Source of the DNA: Sphingomonas sanxanigenens DSM 19645 = NX02
GTDB taxonomy: Bacteria > Pseudomonadota > Alphaproteobacteria > Sphingomonadales > Sphingomonadaceae
Reading direction: 5' to 3'
Length of the DNA stretch: 64,000 nt
Assembly: GCF_000512205.2 (NCBI RefSeq)
Contig: NZ_CP006644.1
Span: 1,544,520 to 1,608,519, forward strand
In this document: in pieces, positions 43,494 through 53,069 of the stretch
Layout: every line of letters begins with the position of its first letter
Position numbering within the stretch: position 1 is the stretch's first letter
Notes under the pieces: generated by a model
What the model was told of the DNA's origin: nothing
Databases searched by the model: none
What the model saw: the letters and a program-made list of their open reading frames with translations, nothing else
Position numbers and translations under genes: made by a program

Positions 43494-44732
43494 ATGAGCG
43501 TATCGATCTCCGATGTCCGTCGGGCGCGCGTGCGGCTTGGCGATGCGATTGCGCGGACTCCGTTTCTGCTCTCGCACACCTTGTCCGAACTGGTCGGTGC
43601 CGAAATCTGGCTGAAGTTCGAAAACCTCCAGTTCACCGGATCGTTCAAGGAACGCGGCGCGCTCAACAAATTGCTGACGCTCGACGATCATGCCCGCACC
43701 CATGGCGTGGTCGCGGTGTCCGCTGGAAATCATGCGCAGGGCGTTGCGCTTCACGCCCGTCGCCTCGGCATCCCGGCGACCATCATCATGCCCTCCACCA
43801 CGCCGACGGTGAAGGTCTCGCGCACCGAGAGCTTCGGCGCGCGCGTCGAACTGATCGGCCGCAGCTTCGACGAGGCGAGCGCGGAGGTGGCGCGCTTCGT
43901 CGCGCGTGGGCTGACCTTCATCCACCCGTTCGACGATCCCGATGTGATGGCGGGGCAGGGGACGGTCGCGCTGGAGATGATCGAGCAGGGGCCGCCGCTC
44001 GACATGGTTGTGGCCGCGGTCGGCGGCGGCGGGCTCATCGGCGGCGTCGCAACGGCTTTCAAGAGCGAGGCGCCGGCGACGCAGGTGGTGGGCGTCGAGA
44101 CCGAACTCTATCCCTCGATGGCACGGGCGATGGGGCGGCATGACGGCCCGGTGCCCGGCGGCGCCACGATCGCCGAGGGCATCGCCGTTACCGAGCCCGG
44201 GCACCTGACCCGGCTCGTCGCGCGCGAACGGGTCGACGGCATCGTCGTCGTGCGCGAGGCGCAGATCGAGGAGGCGGTGGCGCTGCTGCTCCAGATCGAG
44301 AAGACCCTGTGCGAGGGCGCCGGTGCCGCGCCGCTCGCCGCGCTGCTGACCGATCCGGCGCGTTTCCGCGGCCGGCGCGTCGGGCTGATCCTGGGTGGCG
44401 GCAATATCGATGTGCGGCTGCTGACCGCGATGCTCCAGCGCCACCTCGTCCGCGCCGGCCAGCTCGTCCGCTTCCGCGTCGTCACGCCCGACAATGCGGG
44501 CTTTCTGGGCACCGTCGCGACGCGGATCGGGCAGCTGGGCGGCACCATATTGGAGGTCGACCATGATCGCGTGTTCGAGGACGGCTCCGCTCAGTCCGCC
44601 AGCATGATCTTCACGGTCGAACTGCCCGATCGCGCGCGCGGCGGACGGATCCTGCGCGTGCTGAACGGAGAGGGGTTCCGCGCCAGCCTCGTCGAGACGC
44701 ACACCCCATATCCGATGAGCGCCGTCGCATGA
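43494..44732 (+). CDS. Threonine ammonia-lyase with ACT domain
   Basis: 412 residues, PLP-dependent. Lys52 in FTGSFKERGA forms the Schiff base; NHAQGVA and the phosphate loop VGGGGLIGG are conserved. Residues about 330-405 form a single ACT domain (VVTPDNAGFLGTVATRIGQLGGTI), as in the shorter catabolic/biosynthetic threonine or serine dehydratases. It converts threonine to 2-oxobutyrate and ammonia. It follows the peptidase and amidohydrolase genes, so it may feed amino acids freed from an imported peptide into central metabolism. Its stop overlaps the ATG of a 58-residue membrane peptide. Confidence 0.93.
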   Translation: MSVSISDVRRARVRLGDAIARTPFLLSHTLSELVGAEIWLKFENLQFTGSFKERGALNKLLTLDDHARTHGVVAVSAGNHAQGVALHARRLGIPATIIMPSTTPTVKVSRTESFGARVELIGRSFDEASAEVARFVARGLTFIHPFDDPDVMAGQGTVALEMIEQGPPLDMVVAAVGGGGLIGGVATAFKSEAPATQVVGVETELYPSMARAMGRHDGPVPGGATIAEGIAVTEPGHLTRLVARERVDGIVVVREAQIEEAVALLLQIEKTLCEGAGAAPLAALLTDPARFRGRRVGLILGGGNIDVRLLTAMLQRHLVRAGQLVRFRVVTPDNAGFLGTVATRIGQLGGTILEVDHDRVFEDGSAQSASMIFTVELPDRARGGRILRVLNGEGFRASLVETHTPYPMSAVA

Positions 44733-44905
44733 TGACGCGTGCCGCCGCGATAACGATGCTGGCACTGCTCGCCTTGATCCTGCTGTTGACCCTGTCGGGC
44801 GGCAAGGATGCGGACGACGGCACCAGGAAGAGCGGGCCGGCGGCGACGACCGCCGTTCAGCCCGCCACCACCGCCGACGGTCCCTCCGTCAGCGCCACCG
44901 TGTAG
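44729..44905 (+). CDS. 58-residue single-span membrane peptide
   Basis: ATG 44729 overlaps the stop of the ammonia-lyase gene (ATGA), typical of translational coupling. Residues 7-23 are strongly hydrophobic (AITMLALLALILLLTLS), followed by a charged stretch and a Thr/Ala/Pro-rich tail, so it could be a small inner-membrane anchor. Its last 49 bp overlap the 3' end of the convergent NTF2-like gene. Coding status rests on the overlap and composition only. Confidence 0.45.
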   Translation: MMTRAAAITMLALLALILLLTLSGGKDADDGTRKSGPAATTAVQPATTADGPSVSATV

Positions 44906-45312
44906 ACCCGCCGCGCGACGCGCCATCCGGCGTCCGTCCGCACCAGATCGTCGGCATATTGGCCCCACATCGAATAGAGCGCGCCTTCATGCGCGCCGCG
45001 GCCGCGGTGGACGGCGTAGTAATGGACTCTTGCCGTCGCGCTGTCGCCGTCGGTGCGGATGCGGAAGTTGAGCACATTGTGGTGCGTCGCGCCGCAGCTC
45101 GATTGCGGGCCGAGATTGGCGTGCATCGAGGCGATCAGGCTGGCCCGGTTGGGGCTGATCACGCCCGGCCCCAGCGCCTGCGTGTAATCGCCCACGGCAT
45201 CCTCGGTGAACACCTCGTCCATGCGGTCGAAATCCTTGGAATCGACGATCTCGCAGTAGCGCACATAGACTTGGGCAATCGCATCCTTCTCGATCAGGTC
45301 GGCCGACGACAT
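44857..45312 (-). CDS. NTF2/SnoaL-like protein
   Basis: 151 residues. The opening IAQVYVRYCEIVDSKDFDRMDEVFTEDAVGDYT and the later GQYADDLVRTDAGWRVARRVYTV are the helix and strand blocks of the SnoaL_4-type NTF2 fold. Members act as dehydratases, isomerases or cyclases on cyclic ketones. ATG 45312. It diverges from the two D-aminoacylase-like genes across a 253-bp promoter gap and may share control with them. It is one of three NTF2-like proteins in the window. Confidence 0.82.
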   Translation of the reverse strand: MSSADLIEKDAIAQVYVRYCEIVDSKDFDRMDEVFTEDAVGDYTQALGPGVISPNRASLIASMHANLGPQSSCGATHHNVLNFRIRTDGDSATARVHYYAVHRGRGAHEGALYSMWGQYADDLVRTDAGWRVARRVYTVALTEGPSAVVAG

Positions 45313-45565
45313 TCGATTCTCTCCCGTTCTGATTGCGTAGTGTTTGGCGGCATTGCTTGCCGTTGCGGCGGATCGGGTTCACCTGATATGTGATTCTGCG
45401 TCGCCAGATGATCCCATTGGCTGCGCATCATGGGCCGCTTTCTTGCCGCTTGTCCAGCCGGGGGATAGCCTGATCGCGATCGGAAAACGGGCGGTGGGAT
45501 CGGCGAAGCGCATGCCGGGCCGCGCAAGTCGGCCCGTGCCGGCAGCAGGATCACAGGAGAGAGCA

Positions 45566-47317
45566 ATGGCAGCCATGTTAATCAAGGGCGGTACCATCAT
45601 CGACGGAACGGGTGCGGATCGCCGGGCGGGCGATGTGCGCGTGGTCGATGGATGGATTGCCGAGGTGGGCGAGGATCTGGCCGCGCAGGCGGGCGACGAA
45701 ATTTTCGACGCCAGCGGCTGCATCGTCTCGCCCGGCTTCATCGAGGGGCATACCCATTATGATGCGACGATGTGGTGGCAGCCCGATCTCGATCCGCTGC
45801 CCGGCGTCGGCGCCACCACCGTGATCACCGGCAATTGCGGCTTCACCGCCGCGCCGATGTCCGACGACAGGGATGCGCAGCTGGAGATGGTCAAGATCTT
45901 CAGCTTCTTCGAGGATATCCCGCTGGAGCCGTTCCTCAAGCATGTGCCGTGGGATTGGCGCACCTGGTCCGAATACAAGGCGTCGGTCAAGCAGCGGGTG
46001 AAGCTGCCGCTCAACAACGCCGCCTTCGTCGGCCACATCGCGATCCGCATGGCGGCGCTGGGTCTCGAAGCCTGGGAGCGGCCGGCGACCGCCGAGGAGC
46101 GGCAGGTGATGGCGGCGATGCTGGACAATGCGCTTGCGAATGGCGCGCTCGGCCTGTCGACCAACCTGCTCGACCATGATGGCGACAACCGGCCGATCCC
46201 GACGCTGGTGGCGGACGATGCCGAGTTCGAGGCGCTGTTCGACGTGCTGGAACGCTATCCCGCCACCACCTTCCAGTGCATCATCGACGTGGCGCTGATG
46301 CGTGATACCGGCCCGGCACAGACCGACCGGATGGCGAAGCTGCTCAAGGGCCGCAACGTGCGCACCCAGCTCACCGGCGCGATCCCGACCGTCGCCTACC
46401 AGAAATATCTGTTGCAGCCGATGCGCGACCGGGTCGAGCAGATGCGCGCCGACGGCATCGATGTGTGGCCGGGCTATGCGCATGTGCCGCTGACCGGCCA
46501 GCTCAGCCTCTACAAGTCGCTGATCTTCGCCCAATCCAACGATTATGTCTGGCACGAGGTGGTGAAGGCCGACGGCGCCGAGGCCAAGGAAGCGCTGTTG
46601 CGCGATCCCGCTTGGCGGGCGCGGGCGCGCGAGAGCTGGGATACGCAATGCTATCCGCAGTCGCCGATGAACAACCCCAAGATGCTGCTGCTGACCAAGC
46701 TCGGCTCCGACAATGGCGAAGGGCCGTTCTGCACCTTGCAGGATTATGCCGAGGAACTGGGCCTGCACCGTTCCGACGCGATGGCCGAATGGCTGCTGAA
46801 GAATGGCGTGCTCTCCACGGTGCGCATGGCACCGTTCGACATGGACGACGAGGTGGTCGTCGACATGATCCGCGACCCGAGGACGGTGGGCAACATCACC
46901 GATGCGGGCGCGCACCTGCAGATGCTGTGCGGCGGCGGCGAGAACCTCGTCTACCTCACCAAATATGTCCGCGATCAAAAGGCGATCAGCCTCGAGGAGG
47001 CGGTGCATTCGATGACCGGCAAGCTCGCGGGCCATTTCCACCTGACCGACATCGGCGAGATCAAGCCGGGCAAGCGCGCGGACATCGTCGTGTTCGATTT
47101 CGACGAGATCGAGCAGCACGACATGGAGAAGGTCTACGACGTCACCGACGGCAAGGGCGGCATCACCTGGCGCTACACGCGCAAGGCAGCGCCGATGAAG
47201 CTGACGATGGTCAACGGCGAGCCGATCTTCCGCGACGGTGCCTATACCGGCGCCAAGCCCGGTGCCTTCCTGGAACCCGCCAACGACAGCCAGCCGACCG
47301 CCATCGCGGCGGAATGA
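45566..47317 (+). CDS. N-acyl-D-amino-acid deacylase-like amidohydrolase, copy A
   Basis: 583-residue cytosolic metal-dependent hydrolase. Composite beta-sandwich plus TIM barrel. GFIEGHTHYDATMWW supplies the HxH metal pair (His62, His64); Cys91 in GNCGFTAAP matches the metal-bridging Cys of D-aminoacylases; DAGAHLQMLCGGG carries the catalytic Asp. These enzymes cleave N-acyl amides of amino acids. ATG 45566 follows AGGAGAGA. A paralogue of exactly equal length follows after 28 bp, and a terminator follows that. Its substrate may be a conjugate imported by the next TonB receptor. Confidence 0.9.
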   Translation: MAAMLIKGGTIIDGTGADRRAGDVRVVDGWIAEVGEDLAAQAGDEIFDASGCIVSPGFIEGHTHYDATMWWQPDLDPLPGVGATTVITGNCGFTAAPMSDDRDAQLEMVKIFSFFEDIPLEPFLKHVPWDWRTWSEYKASVKQRVKLPLNNAAFVGHIAIRMAALGLEAWERPATAEERQVMAAMLDNALANGALGLSTNLLDHDGDNRPIPTLVADDAEFEALFDVLERYPATTFQCIIDVALMRDTGPAQTDRMAKLLKGRNVRTQLTGAIPTVAYQKYLLQPMRDRVEQMRADGIDVWPGYAHVPLTGQLSLYKSLIFAQSNDYVWHEVVKADGAEAKEALLRDPAWRARARESWDTQCYPQSPMNNPKMLLLTKLGSDNGEGPFCTLQDYAEELGLHRSDAMAEWLLKNGVLSTVRMAPFDMDDEVVVDMIRDPRTVGNITDAGAHLQMLCGGGENLVYLTKYVRDQKAISLEEAVHSMTGKLAGHFHLTDIGEIKPGKRADIVVFDFDEIEQHDMEKVYDVTDGKGGITWRYTRKAAPMKLTMVNGEPIFRDGAYTGAKPGAFLEPANDSQPTAIAAE

Positions 47318-47345
47318 CCGGACACAACAGAAACGGAGAGTGATT

Positions 47346-49097
47346 ATGACGGATATGCTCATTCGCGGAGGCCGCGTCATCGACGGCACCGGATCGGCTG
47401 CCTATGATGCCGACGTCCGCATCGCCGGCGACCGCATCGTCGAGATCGGCAGCGGCCTGCAGCCGGCGGCGGGCGAGGAGGTGTTCGATGCGGCGGGATG
47501 CTATGTCACCCCCGGCTTCATCGAGAGCCACACCCACTACGACGCGACGATGTGGTGGCAGCCCGACCTCGATCCGCTGCCCGGCAACGGCGCGACCACG
47601 GTGATCCTGGGCAATTGCGGCTTCACCGCGGCACCGCTTTCGAAGGACAAGGCGGCGCAGCTGGAGATGATCAAGATCTTCAGCTTCTTCGAGGATATCC
47701 CGCTGAAGCCGTTCCTCGAGCATGTGCCGTGGGACTGGGAGACGTGGTCCGAGTATCGCCAGTCGATGGCGCGCAACATCAAGGTGCCCGCCAATTATTC
47801 GGCATTCGTCGGCCATATCGCGCTGCGCCTCGCGGCGATGGGCGTCGAGGCGTGGGAGCGGGCGGCGACGCCCCAGGAAATCGCGCGGATGGCCGAACTG
47901 CTGGAGGATGCGCTGGCCGCCGGCGCGCTGGGCATGTCCGACAATCTCCACGACCATGACGGCGACGACCGCGCCATCCCGACCTTGATTGCGGACGATG
48001 CCGAGTTCGAGGCGCTGTTCGCGGTGATGGAGCGCTATCCGGGCACCACCTACCAGTGCATCATCGACACCTTCATGCGGAAGACCGGGCCCGCCAGCCT
48101 CGAACGGCTGGGGCGGCTGACCAAGGGCCGCGGCATCCGCATGCAGATCGCGGGCGCGGTGCCGACGCTGGAGTTCCAGAAGGATATCCTGCCGGCGCTG
48201 ACCGAAACGCTGACGCGCCTCAAGGCGGAAGGCGCCGACATCTGGCCGGGCTATGCGCATGTCTCGCCCACCAGCACGCTCAGCCTGATCAAGTCGCTGA
48301 TCTTCGCGCAGTCCAACGACTATATCTGGCACGAGGTGGTGCTGGCCGAAACGCATGAGGAAAAGGCGCGGCTGCTCGCCGATCCGGACTGGCGCGCGCG
48401 CGCGCGCGAAAGCTGGGACACCAAGGCCTGGCCGCATTCGCCGATGAACAACCCGCAGGATCTCTACCTGCTGGATTCGGAGAATGGGGCGGGGCCCGTC
48501 GGCGGCACGCTCAAGGAATTCGCCGAAAGCCGCGGGCTGCACCGGTCGGACGCGATGGCGCAGTGGATCATCGAGAACGGCACGCGCTCGACCGTGCACA
48601 TGGCGCCCTTCCCCAAGGATGAGGAGCTGACGCTCAAGCTGATGATGGACCCAAAGTCGGTCGGCAACATCTCCGATGCGGGCGCGCATCTGCAGATGCT
48701 GTGCGGCGGCGGCGAGAATATCCTGCTGTTCACCAAATATGTGAAGGATGGGCTGCTGAGCCTGGAGCAGGCGATCCACATCAAGACCGGCAAGCTGGCC
48801 AATTTCTTCGGCCTGCACGAAACCGGCGAGATCAAGGAAGGCCGCCGTGCCGACGTGGTGGTCTTCGACCTCAGCGAGATCCGCTATCGGGCGATGGAAA
48901 AGGCCTATGACGTGCCGGACGGCGAGGGCGGCACCACCTGGCGCTTCACCCGCCAGGCCGCGCCGATGCGGCTGACCTTGGTCAACGGCGTGAAGACCTT
49001 CGCGGACGGCGCCTATACCGGCAACAAGCCGGGCGAATATCTGGCACCCACCGCGGCGCCGGTCGAGACGCGGCAGCTGGAGGAAGCGGCCGAATAA
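47346..49097 (+). CDS. N-acyl-D-amino-acid deacylase-like amidohydrolase, copy B
   Basis: 583 residues, same length as copy A and collinear with it throughout. It keeps His62 and His64 (FIESHTHYDATMWW), Cys91 and the DAGAHLQMLCGGG block. Differences cluster in the parts facing the barrel mouth (for example LHDHDGDDRA against LLDHDGDNRP), suggesting related but distinct acyl or amine groups. ATG 47346 with GGAGAG upstream. The pair probably arose by tandem duplication and has diverged. An intrinsic terminator follows. Confidence 0.9.
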   Translation: MTDMLIRGGRVIDGTGSAAYDADVRIAGDRIVEIGSGLQPAAGEEVFDAAGCYVTPGFIESHTHYDATMWWQPDLDPLPGNGATTVILGNCGFTAAPLSKDKAAQLEMIKIFSFFEDIPLKPFLEHVPWDWETWSEYRQSMARNIKVPANYSAFVGHIALRLAAMGVEAWERAATPQEIARMAELLEDALAAGALGMSDNLHDHDGDDRAIPTLIADDAEFEALFAVMERYPGTTYQCIIDTFMRKTGPASLERLGRLTKGRGIRMQIAGAVPTLEFQKDILPALTETLTRLKAEGADIWPGYAHVSPTSTLSLIKSLIFAQSNDYIWHEVVLAETHEEKARLLADPDWRARARESWDTKAWPHSPMNNPQDLYLLDSENGAGPVGGTLKEFAESRGLHRSDAMAQWIIENGTRSTVHMAPFPKDEELTLKLMMDPKSVGNISDAGAHLQMLCGGGENILLFTKYVKDGLLSLEQAIHIKTGKLANFFGLHETGEIKEGRRADVVVFDLSEIRYRAMEKAYDVPDGEGGTTWRFTRQAAPMRLTLVNGVKTFADGAYTGNKPGEYLAPTAAPVETRQLEEAAE

Positions 49098-49119
49098 GCC
49101 CGCTTACGGGAGACTGCGG

Positions 49120-49157
49120 GGCAGGGCGGCGAGAGCCGCCCTGCCTTTTGCTTTTTT
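49120..49157 (+). terminator. Intrinsic terminator
   Basis: GGCAGGGCGGC, loop GAGA, GCCGCCCTGCC, then TTTTGCTTTTTT. Perfect 11-bp stem and T-rich tail, 22 nt after copy B of the amidohydrolase pair. It separates the hydrolases from the receptor operon. Confidence 0.9.
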
Positions 49158-49384
49158 CGGACTGGGGTAGCGGGGCGCTACGCGTCCTCGGCCCGCGCCC
49201 CACCGGCAGTCTTGAAACGCGTCGCCGCCTCTCCCCATCGCCGCGCATGTCACGCGTTGCGGTCAACACACTGGACACGCAGAAACCCTTATCGCCGCCG
49301 GTCTCCCCGCTAGTGTCGGGATCAGACCGCGACAGCGGCGCCGGAAAGGAAGGGGCATTCCTTCCATCCAGGAGGGGAAGAACA

Positions 49385-51697
49385 TTGCAGACCATGATCC
49401 AGCACAGTGCAGGCGTATTGGCGTTGGGGATCGCCATCGCGGCAACCCCCGCCCAGGCGCAGGATAGCGCGCCGACCAGCGGCAGCAGCGCCGGCGCCGA
49501 AGACATCATCGTCACCGCGCAGCGGCGCGAGGAGCGGCTGGTCGATGTGCCGATCGCGGTCAGCGCGGTCAGCGCACCGGCGCTGGAGCGGGCGGAGGTG
49601 ACCTCGGTCGCGAACATCGCCGCGATCGTGCCCAACATCCAGATTAACCAGACGGTCGGCAACAATTTCGGGCCGCTCATTTCCATTCGCGGTCTTGCAC
49701 CCTCGGCCGACACCAGCCTCGCGCGCGACCAGCCGGTGGGGCTCTACATCGATGGCGTGCCGATCGGCAAATCGACCGGCGCGGCGTTCGATACGGTCGA
49801 TCTCCAGCGGGTCGAGGTGCTGCGCGGGCCGCAGGGCACGCTCTATGGCAAGAACACGATCGGCGGCGCGGTCAATCTGATCACGCGCGCACCGACCGGG
49901 GACTTCGGCGGATCGCTGGTGCTGGGCGCGGGCGAGTTCGGCCGCTTCACCCAGCGGTTGACGGTGGACCTGCCCGCGATCGGCGATTTCAAGGCGAAGG
50001 TCGCGGTGGCGGCGCGGCAGAACCGCGGCTATTTCCGCAACACCTTCAACGACACCCATTTCGGCAAGGAAGAGATGGTCGCCGCGCGCGCCGATCTCGT
50101 CTGGGAACCGTCACCCAATTTCAGCGCCGCCTATGCCTATGACATCACCGACAGTAAGGGGCTGCCCGCGATCCTGGCGATCAGCGCCGGCGGCTCGGTG
50201 CCCGCGACCAGTCCGCTGATCGCGCCCTATATCTACCCCAGCCGGCCCGACGACGGCATCTCCGCGCAGAGCGCGCTCGCCAGCAACTTCCGCGTCAACG
50301 GCCATGCGCTGACCTTGCAGTTCGATGCCGGGGAGAGCCCGCTGGGCGATCTGCTGTTCAAGTCGATCACGGCGCGACGGACGATGCACAGCTATTCCGC
50401 CAGCGACTTCGACGGTACGCCCAACGACCTGCTGCGTATCATCCTGCAGAATGATTATGAGCAGTTTACCCAGGAAGTGCAGATCATCGGCACGGGGTCG
50501 CAATTCCGCTTCACCTTGGGTGGGTTCTATCTCGACGACAATTATGACGTTTTCAATCCGCGCTGGAACTTCCAGTTCGGCGGCGACCGTTTCGATCTGA
50601 GCGAGCGCGGCGGCGAATCGAAATCCTATGCGGCCTATGGCCAGCTCACCTGGACGCCGGCCTTTGCCGACGGGAAGCTGGACGTCACCGTCGGCGGGCG
50701 CTGGACGCGCGAGGAAAAGCGTGCGCGCGAACTGCTGCTGTCCAACACCAACTATGCCGCCAATCCGCGCGGGGCGACCTCGGGTGTGTTCCAGCGCGGG
50801 CCCGACGGCACGCCGATCACCCGCAGCGGCCAGCCCGCGGCCGGCGCGCGGCCGGGCGCGGGCGGGATCGGCCCCAGCGACCTCATCCCGCTGGAGAACG
50901 AGGATAGCTGGTCGCAGTTCAATCCCGAGTTCAACATCGTCTACAAGCTGCGGCCGGACTGGTCGTTCTACGGGCGCGTCGCGACCGGCTTCAAGAGCGG
51001 CGGCATCAACGACACCGCCGCGACCAACGCCGCCTTCCTGACACCCTACGATCCCGAAGACCTGCTGTCGTTCGAACTCGGCACCAAGATGACCGCCTTC
51101 GATCGCCGGGTGTCGCTCAACCTCTCAGTCTATCATTCGATCTACAAGGATTTCCAGGCGGGCGTGTTCGTGCCCGAACTGGTGACCACCAACATCATCA
51201 ACGCCGGCGAGGCCAAGTTCACCGGTGTCGAGGTGGAGGGCGCGGTGCGGCCGTTCGACGCGCTGACGGTCAATTTCGGCTTCGGCTATGTCGACGCGCG
51301 CTATACCGATTTCGTGCTGCCCAACGGTACGGACGTAACCGACAGCTACACCATCCCGCTCTCGCCCAAATACAACTATCTGATCGGCGCGCTGCACCGC
51401 CTGCCGCTGGGCTTCGCGACGTTGGAGACCAACCTCAACTATAGCTGGCGCAGTTCGCAATGGGCGACGATCACCGCCGATCCGCTGTCGAAGCGCAAGG
51501 CCTATGGCCTGCTCGACGGCCGCATCGCGCTGACCGACATCGAACTCGGCCGCGGCAGCACGCTCGAACTCGCGGTGTGGGGGCGCAACCTGGCCGACGA
51601 GAAATATTGGATCAGCGGCATCAATCTTTCCACCTTCACCGTGCGGCAATGGGGCGATCCACGCAGCTTCGGCGCCGAGGCGCGGATCCGGTTCTGA
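49385..51697 (+). CDS. TonB-dependent receptor (no STN domain)
   Basis: 770 residues from TTG 49385, 9 nt after AGGAGG; ATG 49394 is the alternative. Signal peptide ends ATPAQAQ. TonB box and plug: EDIIVTAQRREERLVDVPIAVSAV, LISIRGLAPS, RVEVLRGPQGTLYGKNTIGGAVNLIT. The barrel ends FGAEARIRF. This type is common in sphingomonads for uptake of hydrophobic catabolic substrates. It is followed by an MFS carrier and an amidohydrolase, suggesting stepwise import across both membranes. The 227-bp leader after the terminator holds three ACGCGT hexamers and a GGAAGG / CCTTCC hairpin just before the ribosome site. Confidence 0.92.
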   Translation: MQTMIQHSAGVLALGIAIAATPAQAQDSAPTSGSSAGAEDIIVTAQRREERLVDVPIAVSAVSAPALERAEVTSVANIAAIVPNIQINQTVGNNFGPLISIRGLAPSADTSLARDQPVGLYIDGVPIGKSTGAAFDTVDLQRVEVLRGPQGTLYGKNTIGGAVNLITRAPTGDFGGSLVLGAGEFGRFTQRLTVDLPAIGDFKAKVAVAARQNRGYFRNTFNDTHFGKEEMVAARADLVWEPSPNFSAAYAYDITDSKGLPAILAISAGGSVPATSPLIAPYIYPSRPDDGISAQSALASNFRVNGHALTLQFDAGESPLGDLLFKSITARRTMHSYSASDFDGTPNDLLRIILQNDYEQFTQEVQIIGTGSQFRFTLGGFYLDDNYDVFNPRWNFQFGGDRFDLSERGGESKSYAAYGQLTWTPAFADGKLDVTVGGRWTREEKRARELLLSNTNYAANPRGATSGVFQRGPDGTPITRSGQPAAGARPGAGGIGPSDLIPLENEDSWSQFNPEFNIVYKLRPDWSFYGRVATGFKSGGINDTAATNAAFLTPYDPEDLLSFELGTKMTAFDRRVSLNLSVYHSIYKDFQAGVFVPELVTTNIINAGEAKFTGVEVEGAVRPFDALTVNFGFGYVDARYTDFVLPNGTDVTDSYTIPLSPKYNYLIGALHRLPLGFATLETNLNYSWRSSQWATITADPLSKRKAYGLLDGRIALTDIELGRGSTLELAVWGRNLADEKYWISGINLSTFTVRQWGDPRSFGAEARIRF

Positions 51698-51726
51698 GCG
51701 GTTCAGGCGCGCAGACGGGGCGGGCG

Positions 51727-52956
51727 ATGCGACCGACGCTCGATCGCAACGCCTATCTGTGCCTGCTGGCGATCACCTTCGTCACCGCGATCGGCAACAC
51801 CGGGCTGATCTCGATCATGCCGGCGATCGGCCGGGTGATCGGCATCACCGATGCATTGGTGGCGAGCATCTTCTCGCTTTCCGCGCTGGTCTGGGCGATG
51901 GCGTCGCCCTGGTGGGCGGGTATCGCCGACCGGCGCGGGCGCAAGCCGCTGATCCTGCTGGGGCTTGTCGGCTTCGCCGGATCGATGGCGGGGTGCGGGC
52001 TGGCGATATTCGCCGGGCTCCAGGGCCTGCTTGCCCCAGCCGTGACATTCGCCTGCTTCTTCATCGTGCGCGCCAGCTACGGCCTGTTCGGGTCCGCGTC
52101 TGCGACTGCGGCGCAGGCCTATGTCGCCGATCGTACCGCGGGGTTCAGCCGGGTGCGGGCGCTGACCGGGCAGGCGGGGGCGCTCAGCCTGGGAACGATC
52201 GTCGGCCCGGCGCTGGCGCCCTTCCTGATCCTGCCGCCGCTCGCGCTGGCGATGCCGATGTTCCTGTTCGGCGCTGCCGGACTCGTCGTGCTGGCGATGA
52301 GCGCGTGGACGATCCCGTCCGAAGTGCGGAAACCGGCGGCCCGCGCGAAAGGCGGAGACGCCGCGGCGCCGCGGATGTGGCGCGACGCGCAGGTCGCGCC
52401 CTTCTTCCGGTTCGGCATCATTCTCGCCTCGGCGCAGGCGATGAACCTCTATACTTTGGGCTTCGTGGTGATCGACCGGCTGGGCGGCGGCCCGATCGCC
52501 GCACAGAAGGCGGTGGGCCTCGCGATGGTCGGTGGCGCGCTCGCCAGCCTGGTCGCGCAATGGGCGGTGGTCGGCTGGCTGCGGCTGACGCCGACCGCGA
52601 TGACGCAATGGGGCGGAGCGCTGGCGGCGGCGGGCAATCTGCTGATGATGGCGGGCAGCGACTATGCCAGCCTCGCCGCCGGTTTCGCCATCGCCAGCTT
52701 CGGCTATGGGCTGGGCCGACCGGGCTTCGCCGCCGGCGCATCGCTGGCGGCGGGGCCGACGCACCAAGCGCGGGTGGCCGGCACCGTCTCGTCGATCGCC
52801 GGCGCCTCGATCGTGGCGCCGCCGATCATCGCGGTGCTGCTGTATGAATGGTGGTCGCCCGCGCCCTTCGTGCTGGCGGGCGCGGCGCTGGTCGCGATCA
52901 CCGTCTACAGCCTCAGAAATCCGGCGATTTCGGCCGTGCGGGCGAATGTTTCCTGA
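51727..52956 (+). CDS. Major facilitator superfamily transporter
   Basis: 409 residues with about 12 hydrophobic spans. The loop between spans 2 and 3 has the MFS signature AGIADRRGRKPLI. Short cytoplasmic loop near 200-215. ATG 51727 with GGGGCGGG upstream, 29 bp after the receptor. In this position it would carry the receptor's ligand, or a product, across the inner membrane. Drug-efflux members look similar, so direction cannot be told. Confidence 0.88.
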   Translation: MRPTLDRNAYLCLLAITFVTAIGNTGLISIMPAIGRVIGITDALVASIFSLSALVWAMASPWWAGIADRRGRKPLILLGLVGFAGSMAGCGLAIFAGLQGLLAPAVTFACFFIVRASYGLFGSASATAAQAYVADRTAGFSRVRALTGQAGALSLGTIVGPALAPFLILPPLALAMPMFLFGAAGLVVLAMSAWTIPSEVRKPAARAKGGDAAAPRMWRDAQVAPFFRFGIILASAQAMNLYTLGFVVIDRLGGGPIAAQKAVGLAMVGGALASLVAQWAVVGWLRLTPTAMTQWGGALAAAGNLLMMAGSDYASLAAGFAIASFGYGLGRPGFAAGASLAAGPTHQARVAGTVSSIAGASIVAPPIIAVLLYEWWSPAPFVLAGAALVAITVYSLRNPAISAVRANVS

Positions 52957-53069
52957 GGGCGATAATGCGTCCACGGCCTGCGCCTTGTGCCGGCGCGAGC
53001 GCGCCACATAACCAGATCATCCGGCGGCCGCGATGCCGCCCATCGAGAGAATCCGCTGGGAGAGTGATT

